Below are positions 20,627-28,658 of a DNA stretch of 64,000 nt, piece after piece. The notes below the pieces were generated by a model. That model made no database searches. It saw nothing but the letters and a program-made list of their open reading frames with translations, and was not told where the DNA came from. Source of the DNA: DRPG01 sp964655065 (GTDB lineage Bacteria > Myxococcota_A > UBA796 > GCA-2862545); NCBI GenBank assembly GCA_964655065.1, contig CAZZLC010000023.1, positions 1-64,000 of the forward strand. The letters run 5' to 3'. Positions within the stretch are counted from its first letter, which is position 1. Every line of letters starts with the position of its first letter. The position numbers and the translations under genes were made by a program.

Positions 20627-21709
20627 TCAGCGTCCGCGGCCGAGCAGTTCCTTGATCGAGTCCATGATCGAGTCGCGATTCGGGATGCGCGAGAGGCAGA
20701 CCGCCTCCTCGTCTTCGAAGGCCTCGGCGAGGTCCTTGATGAACTGTCCCGACCCGTACTGACTGTCGACCTGCGCGTACGAGAACTGGTTGCTGACCGG
20801 AATGATCCGGTTGCGCAGGAGATCGACACAGGTCCGCGTGTCGGACTGCGACCAGTTGTCGCCGTCGGAGAAGTGGAAGGGGTAGATGTTCCACTCCTCG
20901 GGCGGGAAGTCGTTCTCGAGAATCTCGAGGCAGAGCTTGTAGGCGCTCGAGATGAGCGTGCCTCCCGACTCGCGCGTGCGGAAGAACGTGTCGCGGTCGA
21001 CCTCGCGGGCCGTCGCGTCGTGGATGATGAAGCGCGTCTCGACGTCGTCGTAGTTGTGGCGAAGCCAGGTGTCGATCCAGAAGGCCTCGGAGCGCACGAT
21101 CTCCTTCTGCTCCTTGCCCATGGACCCCGACACGTCCATCATGTAGATGACGACGGCGGAGCTGCGAGGCTCCTTGTCGTACTCGAAGGTGCGGTAGCGC
21201 TTGTCTTCCTTGATGGGGACGATGATCGGCCGCTCGGGGACGTAGGTGCCGCTGGCGATCGAGCGCTTGAGCGCCTGCTTGAAGGTGCGCTTGTTGTGGC
21301 GGAGCGACTCGGGCCCCACCGTGCTGATGCCGGTGTAGCGAGCCTTGTCGGCGGCGGCCTCACGGTGGCCTCGGGGCTCGATGCGCGGCAGCTCGAGCTC
21401 CTCGCCGAGGATCTCGGCCAGCTCGTCGACGCTGATCTCCACCTCGAGCATGTGGTCGCCGGACGCATCGCCGGCGCGGGGGCCCTGGCCGCTCCCGTCG
21501 CCCTGGTCTCCATCGCCCTGGCCGACCCCTCGATTGTTGTCGCCGTAGCGGAGCCGGGGAATCCCGATCTGGGGGAGCGGGATGCTGACGAGGTCCTTGC
21601 CCTTGCGCCCGACCAGCTCGCCGCTCGACATGTACTTGCGGAGGTCGCGGCGGACCCGCCCCTTCACGATGTCGCGGAAACGTCCGAGGTCACGGTCGAT
21701 GCTGAGCAT
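20627..21709 (-). CDS. yhbH: YhbH/YeaH family protein (DUF444) with VWA-like domain
   Basis: 360 residues. The N-terminus (GRFRDIVKGRVRRDLRKY) and the VWA-like MIDAS motif DVSGSMG are typical of the family that partners PrkA (YeaG) and SpoVR (YcgB). A low-complexity Gly/Asp/Gln stretch lies at about residues 60-80. ATG 21709 follows GGGGGTGAG. prkA itself, usually next door, is not upstream here; a 238-base space and a cytochrome gene come first. The gene heads an operon with spoVR and the 148-residue protein. Confidence 0.93.
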   Translation of the reverse strand: MLSIDRDLGRFRDIVKGRVRRDLRKYMSSGELVGRKGKDLVSIPLPQIGIPRLRYGDNNRGVGQGDGDQGDGSGQGPRAGDASGDHMLEVEISVDELAEILGEELELPRIEPRGHREAAADKARYTGISTVGPESLRHNKRTFKQALKRSIASGTYVPERPIIVPIKEDKRYRTFEYDKEPRSSAVVIYMMDVSGSMGKEQKEIVRSEAFWIDTWLRHNYDDVETRFIIHDATAREVDRDTFFRTRESGGTLISSAYKLCLEILENDFPPEEWNIYPFHFSDGDNWSQSDTRTCVDLLRNRIIPVSNQFSYAQVDSQYGSGQFIKDLAEAFEDEEAVCLSRIPNRDSIMDSIKELLGRGR

Positions 21710-21799
21710 GCGGGCTCACCCCCTGGGCAGCGTGGCAGACCGGGCTCGGGACGATGGGTCGTCGATGTCGCGTGCGAGCCTCGGCGCCTGTTGGGTCTA

Positions 21800-21827
21800 C
21801 TGACTCCTTAAGCCGTTCGGAGGTCAG
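21800..21827 (-). other. Imperfect hairpin in the yhbH leader / cytochrome trailer
   Basis: On the minus strand CTGACCTCC and GGAGTCAG pair over eight bases with one bulged C and an 11-base loop. It lies about 120 bases after the cytochrome stop and 90 bases before yhbH. It could be a weak terminator or part of the yhbH leader; no T-run follows. The rest of 21710-21947 holds nothing I can identify. Confidence 0.3.
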
Positions 21828-21947
21828 TGTCTGTCCGGTGGCGCACGGTCCACCGCTCAGTCGTCGGTCTCTCCCCAGGGCTCGACCAACGTCTCCATTC
21901 GTCTCGGAGCTCGGCTCGCCATCGCGCCTCGCGCTCCACTGTGCCGA

Positions 21948-22802
21948 TCAGAGCGACTTCATCCACTTGAACAGCGCGTCGACCTCCACCTCGTCCATTC
22001 CCTGGTAGGTCGTCCAGGGCATGTAGGGGTCGAGCTCGCGGCCGTCGCGACCCTTGCCTCGGAGCGCCCTCGCGAGGTCTGGCCGCGTGTAGTCCTCGAG
22101 GTCGACAGCGGGCGCCTCGGGGGCTCCCGATGCTGCGGCGGCGCCCTGCATGTCGGGGCCGTGGCAGTCGATGCATCCCGCGACCGTGGCCAGCACCTCG
22201 CCGTAGGCGGTCGTGGGGCCAGGAACGTAGCGGGGAGGCGGCTGATCGTGGTCGATGCGGTGAGCGTCGAGGACGAGACCCCCCATCGCCAGGGACAGCC
22301 GGAACAGGGGCCCGACGTCGTGGTCCACCATCGCCCGATCCACGGGCTCCACCTCGTCGCGGAAATAGGCCACGATCGAGAGCACGTCCGCGTCGCGGAG
22401 GGCCTGGAAGCGGTGGGCGGGCATGTGCACGAGCGGCCGTCCCTCGGGCGAGACCCCGTGCCGCAGGGCGAGATCCCAGTCCCGCACCTCGACGTCGCGA
22501 CCGAGTCCGCCGCGCCCCGCCGTCAGGTTGGGGGTGAAGAAGCGACCGACCAGCGCGCTGTCCTGGATGACGCGACCGCCGAGATCGGAGCCGTGACACC
22601 CTCGGCAGTCCAGCACGTGGTTGACGAGGTGGGCGCCCCGTTCGGCGGAGATGGCCGCCGGCTCGGCCTCGGGCTGCAGCCAGCCGACGTCGACGGTCTC
22701 GGTGAGCAGGGCCTCGCTGCGCGCGCGGGCCCAGAGGGCTCCCGTGACTCCGGGCAGGAGGAGGGCGAGAAAGCTCACCAGCATCACGAGACGCGTGGAC
22801 AT
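21948..22802 (-). CDS. Di-haem c-type cytochrome
   Basis: 284 residues with an N-terminal signal anchor (MLVSFLALLLPGVTGALWA) and two class I cytochrome c domains with haem sites CRGCH (about residue 69) and CIDCH (about residue 214). MPAHRFQALRDADVLSIVAY and PYMPWTTYQGMDEVEVDAL follow each haem in the usual place, with His/Met ligation. Such proteins pass electrons between periplasmic dehydrogenases and terminal enzymes; the partner is unknown. It lies apart from the peroxidase at 16276 and on the other strand. ATG 22802 follows GAAGGGGGAA. Confidence 0.87.
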   Translation of the reverse strand: MSTRLVMLVSFLALLLPGVTGALWARARSEALLTETVDVGWLQPEAEPAAISAERGAHLVNHVLDCRGCHGSDLGGRVIQDSALVGRFFTPNLTAGRGGLGRDVEVRDWDLALRHGVSPEGRPLVHMPAHRFQALRDADVLSIVAYFRDEVEPVDRAMVDHDVGPLFRLSLAMGGLVLDAHRIDHDQPPPRYVPGPTTAYGEVLATVAGCIDCHGPDMQGAAAASGAPEAPAVDLEDYTRPDLARALRGKGRDGRELDPYMPWTTYQGMDEVEVDALFKWMKSL

Positions 22803-22905
22803 CGACGTCGTTCCCCCTTCGCGACGCTCCTGTGTACTGCTCCCCGTCCGTGCCGGCCAGCGTCGGTGCGAGCTCCCCCGGGCTCGTGGGTCCGGTCGTC
22901 GGGCG

Positions 22906-23637
22906 CTACACGATCGCTCGAAAGCGCGACGCCAGCGCCCAGATCCAGGCCGTGGTGACCGCGAGCCCCGGCAGCACGTAGACCCCCCACGGCTCACCCG
23001 CGGCGGCAGCCCACCAGATCCGGCAGGCCCAGTAGGGCGGCACAATCCCGGCCAGGAGCTGCCACGGATCGGGGACGAACCACGCGACGACGGGCACCAG
23101 CCCCACGACCGACGTCACCTTCATCACGGCGAAGGCCTCGACCTTGTTCGCGGCGAGCGTGACGAGGAGGAGCGCCATGACCACCCCGCTCGGCGCCCCG
23201 AGGAGGGCGGCGGTCACGGTGGCGGGCCAAGGGGGAACCCCGACCCCGACCGCGGCGGACTCCACCAGCGCGAGCGCAGCTCCGGTGGCTACGAGCACCA
23301 TCGAGAGCGTGCCGATCTGGACGGAGATCGGCGTGGGGGTCACGAGCACCGCCTGGAGCGTTCGCTCCTCGCGCTGCTCGAGGAGCAGGAAGCCGCCCAC
23401 GAGACCGGTGAGGACCGAGGCGTTGACCAGCACGAAGTAGCTCACGCCGAGCGGCAGGTAGGGCTCGAGATCGAAGCCCGACCGCGTCGCGAGCTCGGCG
23501 GTGAGCCACGGGATCACCCAGCGCAGCGCGAGGGCGAGCCCGATGATGTAGGCGGCGGTTCCGAGCAGGAACCGGTCGCGGAGGAGCCGGCGCAGGTCGG
23601 TGAGGAGAATGGACGGAACGCTACGGGCGAGTCCCAC
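22906..23637 (-). CDS. ABC exporter permease
   Basis: 243 residues with about six membrane helices (for example FLLGTAAYIIGLALALRWVI, YFVLVNASVLTGLVGGFLLL and LLGAPSGVVMALLLVTLA). The EQREERTLQAVLVTPTPIS segment is the coupling-helix-like EERT-LQALLVTP element of ABC-2 type exporters. GTG 23637 starts three bases after the stop of the other permease gene. Last gene of a TetR-ATPase-permease-permease operon, so the transporter probably pairs two different permeases. Confidence 0.85.
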   Translation of the reverse strand: MGLARSVPSILLTDLRRLLRDRFLLGTAAYIIGLALALRWVIPWLTAELATRSGFDLEPYLPLGVSYFVLVNASVLTGLVGGFLLLEQREERTLQAVLVTPTPISVQIGTLSMVLVATGAALALVESAAVGVGVPPWPATVTAALLGAPSGVVMALLLVTLAANKVEAFAVMKVTSVVGLVPVVAWFVPDPWQLLAGIVPPYWACRIWWAAAAGEPWGVYVLPGLAVTTAWIWALASRFRAIV

Positions 23638-23640
23638 GGG

Positions 23641-24348
23641 TCACCCCTCGGGAAGCTGGACGTGGGTGCGGAAGCGCGCGACGCAGAAGAAGGCCGCGAG
23701 CACGATCGAGAGGACGGAGACGAGGCCCGCGTAGGCCCACTGCCAAGGGGCGATCGGCTCGAACGCGGCCTGGAACAGCAGGAGCGGCGCCTGGGTGGGC
23801 ACGAGGTACCACAGCCACCACGGCCCGATGTCGACCAGCGACAGGAACGACAGCTGCAGGATCATGGCCACGAGCGCGCCGGTGGGGAGCAGAAAGGACG
23901 TCACGGCGTCGTAGGCGGCCGCGAGCCCCACGCCCACGAGCGTGTAGAAGACCCCGAGCACGACTGCCCCCAGCAGCAGGAGCCCGTAGTCGGTCTCGAC
24001 CCCTCGTGCTGCGATCGCGTAGACGATGGCGCTCTCGACGACCGCGAAGCCGGTGAGCGTGATCGCCTTCGACAGCACGTAGTCGGAGGTACGAAGCATC
24101 GTCACCCGCAGGGCAGCGAGGGTGCGCTCGCCCTTCTCGAGCAGGAGCATCGACGCGCTGAACATGAAGGTCGTGCCGCCGAGCCCGAGCACGTAGAAGG
24201 CCGCGAGACCCCGACCCACGGCCTCCACGGGGAACAGGTAGCGCACGGCGAGGCCGAGCAGCACCGCGGTCCCTGTGCCGATCACGTAGAGCTGGTTGCG
24301 AGACTGCAGCTGCACGTCGAGCCGCAGCGTGGCGAGGAGCCGCTTCAT
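23641..24348 (-). CDS. ABC exporter permease
   Basis: 235 residues, about six membrane helices. LLLEKGERTLAALRVTMLRT matches the conserved element after the second helix of ABC-2 type permeases and parallels the neighbouring permease, pointing to an old duplication. ATG 24348 overlaps the ATPase gene stop by four bases, so translation is coupled. The substrate cannot be read from sequence; family relatives export drugs or lipids. Confidence 0.87.
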   Translation of the reverse strand: MKRLLATLRLDVQLQSRNQLYVIGTGTAVLLGLAVRYLFPVEAVGRGLAAFYVLGLGGTTFMFSASMLLLEKGERTLAALRVTMLRTSDYVLSKAITLTGFAVVESAIVYAIAARGVETDYGLLLLGAVVLGVFYTLVGVGLAAAYDAVTSFLLPTGALVAMILQLSFLSLVDIGPWWLWYLVPTQAPLLLFQAAFEPIAPWQWAYAGLVSVLSIVLAAFFCVARFRTHVQLPEG

Positions 24349-25196
24349 TTCAACGACCTCCCGGTGACCTGCACGAAGACGTCCTCGAGTGTGGTCTCCT
24401 GCGAGTGGATGGCGATGAGCCGCTCGTCGCGTAGCGACTGGAAGTCGGGCTCGGAGAGCAACCCGTCGAGCGGGAAGCGCGCCCGCTCCGGGGACGCCTC
24501 GTTGCCGTAGGTCACCTCGACCTCGCGGGTGCCGAACCGACGCTTCAGCGCCTCGGGCGCATCGCACTCGACGAGCTCGCCGTCGACGATGAAGGCGACC
24601 CGATCGCACAGTGCATCGGCGATCAGCATGTCGTGGGTGGTGAGAACAGTCGTGACGCCCTCGGCCTGGCGGGCCTTCACGAGGTCGCGGACCTTCACCG
24701 CATTCACCGGGTCCAGTCCCGCCGTGGGCTCGTCGAGAAACCACACCCGGGGCCGGTTCAGCAGACTGCGGGCGAGGGTGAGGCGGTTCTTCATGCCCTT
24801 CGAGAATGCGGCGACCGGCTTGTCGATGTCGTCGAGGAGACCGACCTGCTCGAGGACCTCCTCGGGCCGTGCGGTGTCACCGTCGTACAGCGACCGGAAG
24901 TAGTCCAGGTTCTCCCTTGCCGTCAGCTTGAGGTAGTGGTTCGGCAGCTCGAAGGCGACGCCGATCTGCCCGTAGTACTCGCGTCCCCACTGTCGCAGGG
25001 GGCGGCCGAGCACCTCGATGTCGCCGACGAACCCCTTCAGCAGTCCGATGAGGAGGTTCTGGGTGGTGCTCTTGCCGGCGCCGCTCGGCCCGAGGAATCC
25101 GAAGATCTCCTGATCCTGGACCTCGAAGTCGAGCGACGACACCGCAGGGGCCTCGGCCCCCGGGTAGGTGAAGGTGAGGTTCTGGACCTGGATCAC
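24345..25196 (-). CDS. ABC transporter ATP-binding protein
   Basis: 283 residues. Walker A GPSGAGKST, Q-loop region, signature AFSKGMKNRL in place of LSGGQ, Walker B RVWFLDEPTAGLDP, and the switch His in LTTHDM. SKGMK-type signatures are usual in DrrA/CcmA-like ABC-2 exporters. The C-terminal 70 residues form the accessory domain typical of that group. The start overlaps the tetR stop by four bases, so it is the second gene of the operon. Confidence 0.93.
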   Translation of the reverse strand: MIQVQNLTFTYPGAEAPAVSSLDFEVQDQEIFGFLGPSGAGKSTTQNLLIGLLKGFVGDIEVLGRPLRQWGREYYGQIGVAFELPNHYLKLTARENLDYFRSLYDGDTARPEEVLEQVGLLDDIDKPVAAFSKGMKNRLTLARSLLNRPRVWFLDEPTAGLDPVNAVKVRDLVKARQAEGVTTVLTTHDMLIADALCDRVAFIVDGELVECDAPEALKRRFGTREVEVTYGNEASPERARFPLDGLLSEPDFQSLRDERLIAIHSQETTLEDVFVQVTGRSLK

Positions 25197-25879
25197 AGTG
25201 GCTCTCCGTCGGTTGGGGCGGCAGCGCCGCCGCGGTACAGCCGCAGCACCTGGTCGACGAGGTCGTGCACGTCCGCCTCACCGAGCCGGCGAAGCAGCGC
25301 GGGGTCATCGAGGAAGGCGTCCAGTGCCACCCCGAGATGGGCCGCGATCAAGTCGAGCATTCCCTCACCGAGCGCGTGCTGGAGCAGGCTCGCGAACACT
25401 CTCGGCTCGATGTCGGCGCGCAGCTCACCACGGTCGCGGGCGACCGTGACCGCCTCGGTGAGGTAGTCGTGGGCCATGCGCCGGGTCTCGGTCGCGATGG
25501 CCGTGAGCTCGGGCTCGAGGTGATGGTCTCGGTGGAAGCGCGCCCCGAGTCGAGTGAGCGCCGGCTCCGCGAGGGCGAACGTCACGCCTGACGCGAACAG
25601 CCGCTCGAGCATCTCCCACAGGGTCTCGTCGGGGGACGGGACCGCGGACCCGAGCGCGGCCATCTTCTTCTCGGCCGTGTGGACCGTGATCAGCCAGCGG
25701 TAGAGGTCCGCCTTGCCCTCGAAGTACTGGTACATGCTCCCCTTCGAGACTCCCGCCGCCTCGACGATCCGGTCGAGGGTGGCCTGGGCATAGGGTCGCG
25801 ACCCGAACTCCTCAATGGCGGCATCGACAATGCGGCGGCGCTTGTCGGCGGGAAGGTTGTGGAAGGTGGGGCGCGGCAT
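25193..25879 (-). CDS. TetR/AcrR family regulator of the ABC exporter operon
   Basis: 228 residues from ATG 25879. The N-terminal helix-turn-helix is clear (RRRIVDAAIEEFGSRPYAQA, then IVEAAGVSKGSMYQYFEGKADLY). The C-terminal ligand domain is unassigned. Starts at 25906 or 25915 are also in frame but would place the triple operator dyads inside the coding region. Three dyads directly upstream and four-base overlaps downstream indicate an autoregulated repressor of its own exporter operon, relieved by an effector that the exporter may remove. Confidence 0.88.
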   Translation of the reverse strand: MPRPTFHNLPADKRRRIVDAAIEEFGSRPYAQATLDRIVEAAGVSKGSMYQYFEGKADLYRWLITVHTAEKKMAALGSAVPSPDETLWEMLERLFASGVTFALAEPALTRLGARFHRDHHLEPELTAIATETRRMAHDYLTEAVTVARDRGELRADIEPRVFASLLQHALGEGMLDLIAAHLGVALDAFLDDPALLRRLGEADVHDLVDQVLRLYRGGAAAPTDGEPL

Positions 25880-25891
25880 GGACTCCTCTTG

Positions 25892-25937
25892 TGACTCGTC
25901 AGTCATGCGACTCATCAGTCACATGACTCGTCAGTCA
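25892..25937. promoter_or_regulatory. Triple TetR operator: three 14-bp dyads every 16 bp
   Basis: TGACTCGTCAGTCA (25892-25905), CGACTCATCAGTCA (25908-25921) and TGACTCGTCAGTCA (25924-25937). Each is a TGACT-N4-AGTCA inverted repeat (the middle copy has one arm mismatch), and centres are exactly 16 bp apart. They lie immediately before the tetR start, the usual place for an autoregulatory operator. 16 bp is about one and a half turns, so neighbouring dimers would sit on roughly opposite faces. Confidence 0.75.
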
Positions 25938-26021
25938 CGAGGCCGCAAGCCTGTGGACAACCTGGGGGCGAATTCGAGCGCGAGTGCTCACAAGGCAGCT
26001 CAGAGCCGTACAAATCCGAGT

Positions 26022-26053
26022 GTGAACAGGTGATCATCCTTGCGGATGTTCAC
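26022..26053 (-). terminator. Possible terminator after the patatin gene
   Basis: Read on the minus strand, GTGAA-CATCC, loop GCAA (a GNRA tetraloop), GGATG, an eight-base bulge ATCACCTG, then TTCAC. It begins 17 bases after the patatin stop. The inner five-pair stem is sound, the outer five pairs depend on the bulge, and only a short T-containing stretch follows. Confidence 0.35.
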
Positions 26054-26070
26054 CCGGACGCACGGGAGCG

Positions 26071-27546
26071 TCAGCTGGTTCGAGCGACCTGCTCCCACGG
26101 CGCGAGCTGATCGGGAAGCGAGGGGAGGGTCCTGCACATCTCGCGAACGAACGGCACGTGGGGCCGAAACTCCTCGCGGCCCCACTTCGACGCGCGCATC
26201 GCCTCCTTCACCGAGGGCACCAGGTTCACGGGCGACAGCACCTGCACGTGGGGCAGGTAGAGGTCGGCGTAGTTGCGGTCCCGGTTGACGTTCGCGGATC
26301 GCACGATCTGCTGGAAGGGGAACCACAAGGGGCGCCGCCAGTGAGGCGCGAAGCAATCGAGGGCGAGCACGAAGGCGTTTCGACGGCCCCGCGGCAGCAG
26401 CCCGGCCATCGCCGATTCCCAGCCCGCGCGCGCCGGAACGTTCGACGTGAGCCCGCCCTCGCCGAGCCGGGTGATGCCGTAGTCGGCGTAGAGTCGGCCC
26501 AGCATCTGGTGCATGCGGGCGTCCTCGCGCAGCACGTCGTAGTGGATCACCGCGGGGACCGCGCTCGAGAACCCCGCGGCATCGATGGCATCGAAGTCTT
26601 CGGTGCCCTTGTCCCGACCGAGCACGATCCGCTTCAGGGCATCGGGCCGCGAGAGGAACTCGCGGACCACGCCCGTGACCTTGAGGCGACCCGTCAGGTC
26701 GGACAGCCCGCTCGGCATCCCCGAGCGCTGGAGGTCGTCGTCGAGCAGGTGCTCGTAGAACTCGAGGTCGTGCTTGAGGGCGTCGACGGTGATGCCCGTC
26801 GTGATGACGTGCAGCGGAATCTCCATGTCGGAGAGGCGCATCGGCTGTCCGTCCTCGCGGAGGAACATGTGACCGATGGCGGCGCGCAGACGCAGCCGCA
26901 GCGTGGCGGGAAGGCCATAGCGGTTTGCCGTCTCCAGCACCTGGAACACGCCGCCCCACGACAGCGACCTCGCGGCGGCCACGTAGGCGGCGAGGTCGTA
27001 GCGACGACGTCGCGCCCGGAACATCGACATCAGCGAGCCGATGGAGGTCCCGACCATGAGGTCGGGAACGAGCCCCGAGCGCTCGAGCTGCTCGTAGACG
27101 CCCGGGTAGACGTAGCCGGCGCCGCCGCCGCCTCCCGACGCGACGACGAGTCGCTTCTCGGTGATCTCGCGCTCGAGCGACGGTCGGTCCACCCCGACGT
27201 GAGCGAGCAGCTCCACCCGCAGGCGGCGAGTCCGCGCCAACAGGTCCGGCAGCTCGTCGGCCACGGCGCGAATCCCGTGACTCGCGAGCCTGGAGATGCG
27301 GGGCTCGAGGCGGAGGCGCACCCACTGGTGGTGGCGGGCGAGGAACGAGCTGACGTCGTGGTCGTGGCCGGCCGCATCGCGAACCTGCGTGAGACGAGCA
27401 AACGAGATGACGTACCGAAGCGCGGTCAGCCGCTCGCGTGCGTCCTCGTCGTCCGTGGCGAGCCAGGCCCGCACCACCTGCGCCTCGAGGCCGTCGAGGG
27501 GCCGACGCCGTTTCGCCCATCGCCTGAGGGTGGTGCGCTCTGTCAA
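26071..27546 (-). CDS. Patatin-like phospholipase family protein
   Basis: 491 residues. An N-terminal helical extension (about 1-130) precedes a patatin domain with the Gly-rich oxyanion segment SGGGGGAGYVYPGV and nucleophile GTSIGS (Ser 168). The catalytic Asp, normally in a DGG motif, is Glu here: LGEGGLTSNVP (Glu 363). The family hydrolyses lipid acyl chains through a Ser-Asp dyad, so activity may be altered. TTG 27546 is chosen because GGAG lies just upstream; an upstream in-frame ATG exists but lacks a ribosome site. The neighbouring gene to the right is divergent. Confidence 0.85.
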   Translation of the reverse strand: MTERTTLRRWAKRRRPLDGLEAQVVRAWLATDDEDARERLTALRYVISFARLTQVRDAAGHDHDVSSFLARHHQWVRLRLEPRISRLASHGIRAVADELPDLLARTRRLRVELLAHVGVDRPSLEREITEKRLVVASGGGGGAGYVYPGVYEQLERSGLVPDLMVGTSIGSLMSMFRARRRRYDLAAYVAAARSLSWGGVFQVLETANRYGLPATLRLRLRAAIGHMFLREDGQPMRLSDMEIPLHVITTGITVDALKHDLEFYEHLLDDDLQRSGMPSGLSDLTGRLKVTGVVREFLSRPDALKRIVLGRDKGTEDFDAIDAAGFSSAVPAVIHYDVLREDARMHQMLGRLYADYGITRLGEGGLTSNVPARAGWESAMAGLLPRGRRNAFVLALDCFAPHWRRPLWFPFQQIVRSANVNRDRNYADLYLPHVQVLSPVNLVPSVKEAMRASKWGREEFRPHVPFVREMCRTLPSLPDQLAPWEQVARTS

Positions 27547-27625
27547 ACCAACTCCGAGCGAGCGCTGGGGGTTCCCCCTCCCATCGAGGGGAGCGCGGGG
27601 ACCGTTGAGCGCGGTGTCAGGCGGC

Positions 27626-27653
27626 TTGCACCGCACCGGGGGGGAGCTACAAT
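27626..27653 (+). promoter_or_regulatory. Candidate promoter of the 27714-32317 operon
   Basis: TTGCAC (27626-27631), a 16-base spacer and TACAAT (27648-27653), about 60 bases before ATG 27714. The -10 sits in GGGGGGGAGC-TACAAT-GCCC, strikingly like the one at 6949-6954. The -35 match is moderate. Confidence 0.4.
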
Positions 27654-27713
27654 GCCCATCGACACCGCTGGCTCCCTCTGCCTCACAGGTGAAGCGTGGC
27701 GGTGGGGGAATCG

Positions 27714-28658
27714 ATGGTGGAAACGCAGTGCTGCCCCGTGATGGACCTGCAGTGGACCCCCCGCCTGGTCGAAGACCAGTACGCCGACGTGTACTTCTGC
27801 GCCTCTTGCGGGCATGTTCACCGTACCGAGAAGTATGCGACCAACCTCCGGTTTCCGTATCACGATCGCTGCGTGAACTGCGGGGGGGACCTCGATGGGG
27901 AGCGTTGTACGTTCTGCGGTCTCACGGTTGAAGAGGACAAAGCGCTGCACGATCGCCTGGCGAGCTTGCATCCCGATCGGGACTACATGCTCGCCTCGCG
28001 GGCGCTCGTCGAGTCTGGTCGCTACGTGCTCGCCCTGAAGCTCGCCACGGCGCAGGTGCGCTGGGGTGGCGACCCCGTGGCCGGCGAGGTCCAGCGGCTC
28101 TCCGTGCTGGAGGCGATGAACGAGTTCGAGCGGGCGCTCGACGAAGCCTACGAGTGGGCCGACAACCCGGGTTGTCCGCCGGTGGTGTTCGGGGTGATCG
28201 CGGGTCTCGAGGCAAACCTCGGCAACCTCCAGGGCGCGCTCGCGGCGCTCGAGCGGGGGCTCGCCAAGGAGCCTCACCGCAGCGACTGGTGGATCGACTA
28301 CGCCGAGCTCAATGTCCACCTCGACGAGCGAGCCAACGCACTTCGCGCCGCGGCGAAGGCACTGACCGATCCGTCGGTGCAGCCGCGGGCCATCGCGGTG
28401 ATGGCCGAGGTCGGCGAGCGCTACTACGCGTCCGCGCAGTACGCGGCGGCCCTGTCGGCCTGCTCGCTCGCGCAGGACCTCCAGGAGCAGCACGTCGAGC
28501 TCGCCTGGCTGCGGGCGCGAATCGCCGCCAACCACCAAGACAGCGACTACATGATTCGCTGGCTCGAGACCACGGTGGCGCTCGACCCCGATCACGAGGA
28601 GGCCCAGGCCATGCTCGCTCCCTACAAGCGGCGCAAGTCGGGGTGGTTCGGCTGGTGA
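27714..28658 (+). CDS. Zinc-ribbon / TPR-like repeat protein
   Basis: 314 residues. Near the N-terminus are paired Cys knuckles CASC (about 27-30), CVNC (about 53-56) and CTFC (about 64-67), suggesting a zinc ribbon or double ribbon. The rest is helical with TPR-like repeats (LASRALVESGRYVLALKLA, GNLQGALAALERGLAKEPH, AALSACSLAQDLQEQHVELA). No signal peptide. ATG 27714 follows GGGGGAA; GTG 27696 is an in-frame alternative. It overlaps the DapF-like gene by four bases and heads the operon. Probably a cytoplasmic adaptor; the partner is unknown. Confidence 0.75.
   Translation: MVETQCCPVMDLQWTPRLVEDQYADVYFCASCGHVHRTEKYATNLRFPYHDRCVNCGGDLDGERCTFCGLTVEEDKALHDRLASLHPDRDYMLASRALVESGRYVLALKLATAQVRWGGDPVAGEVQRLSVLEAMNEFERALDEAYEWADNPGCPPVVFGVIAGLEANLGNLQGALAALERGLAKEPHRSDWWIDYAELNVHLDERANALRAAAKALTDPSVQPRAIAVMAEVGERYYASAQYAAALSACSLAQDLQEQHVELAWLRARIAANHQDSDYMIRWLETTVALDPDHEEAQAMLAPYKRRKSGWFGW

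Noticed and set aside
25892..25937. Short regularly spaced repeats as a CRISPR array
   Set aside because: Only three 14-bp dyads with 2-bp spacing directly before a TetR gene; there are no spacers or cas genes.
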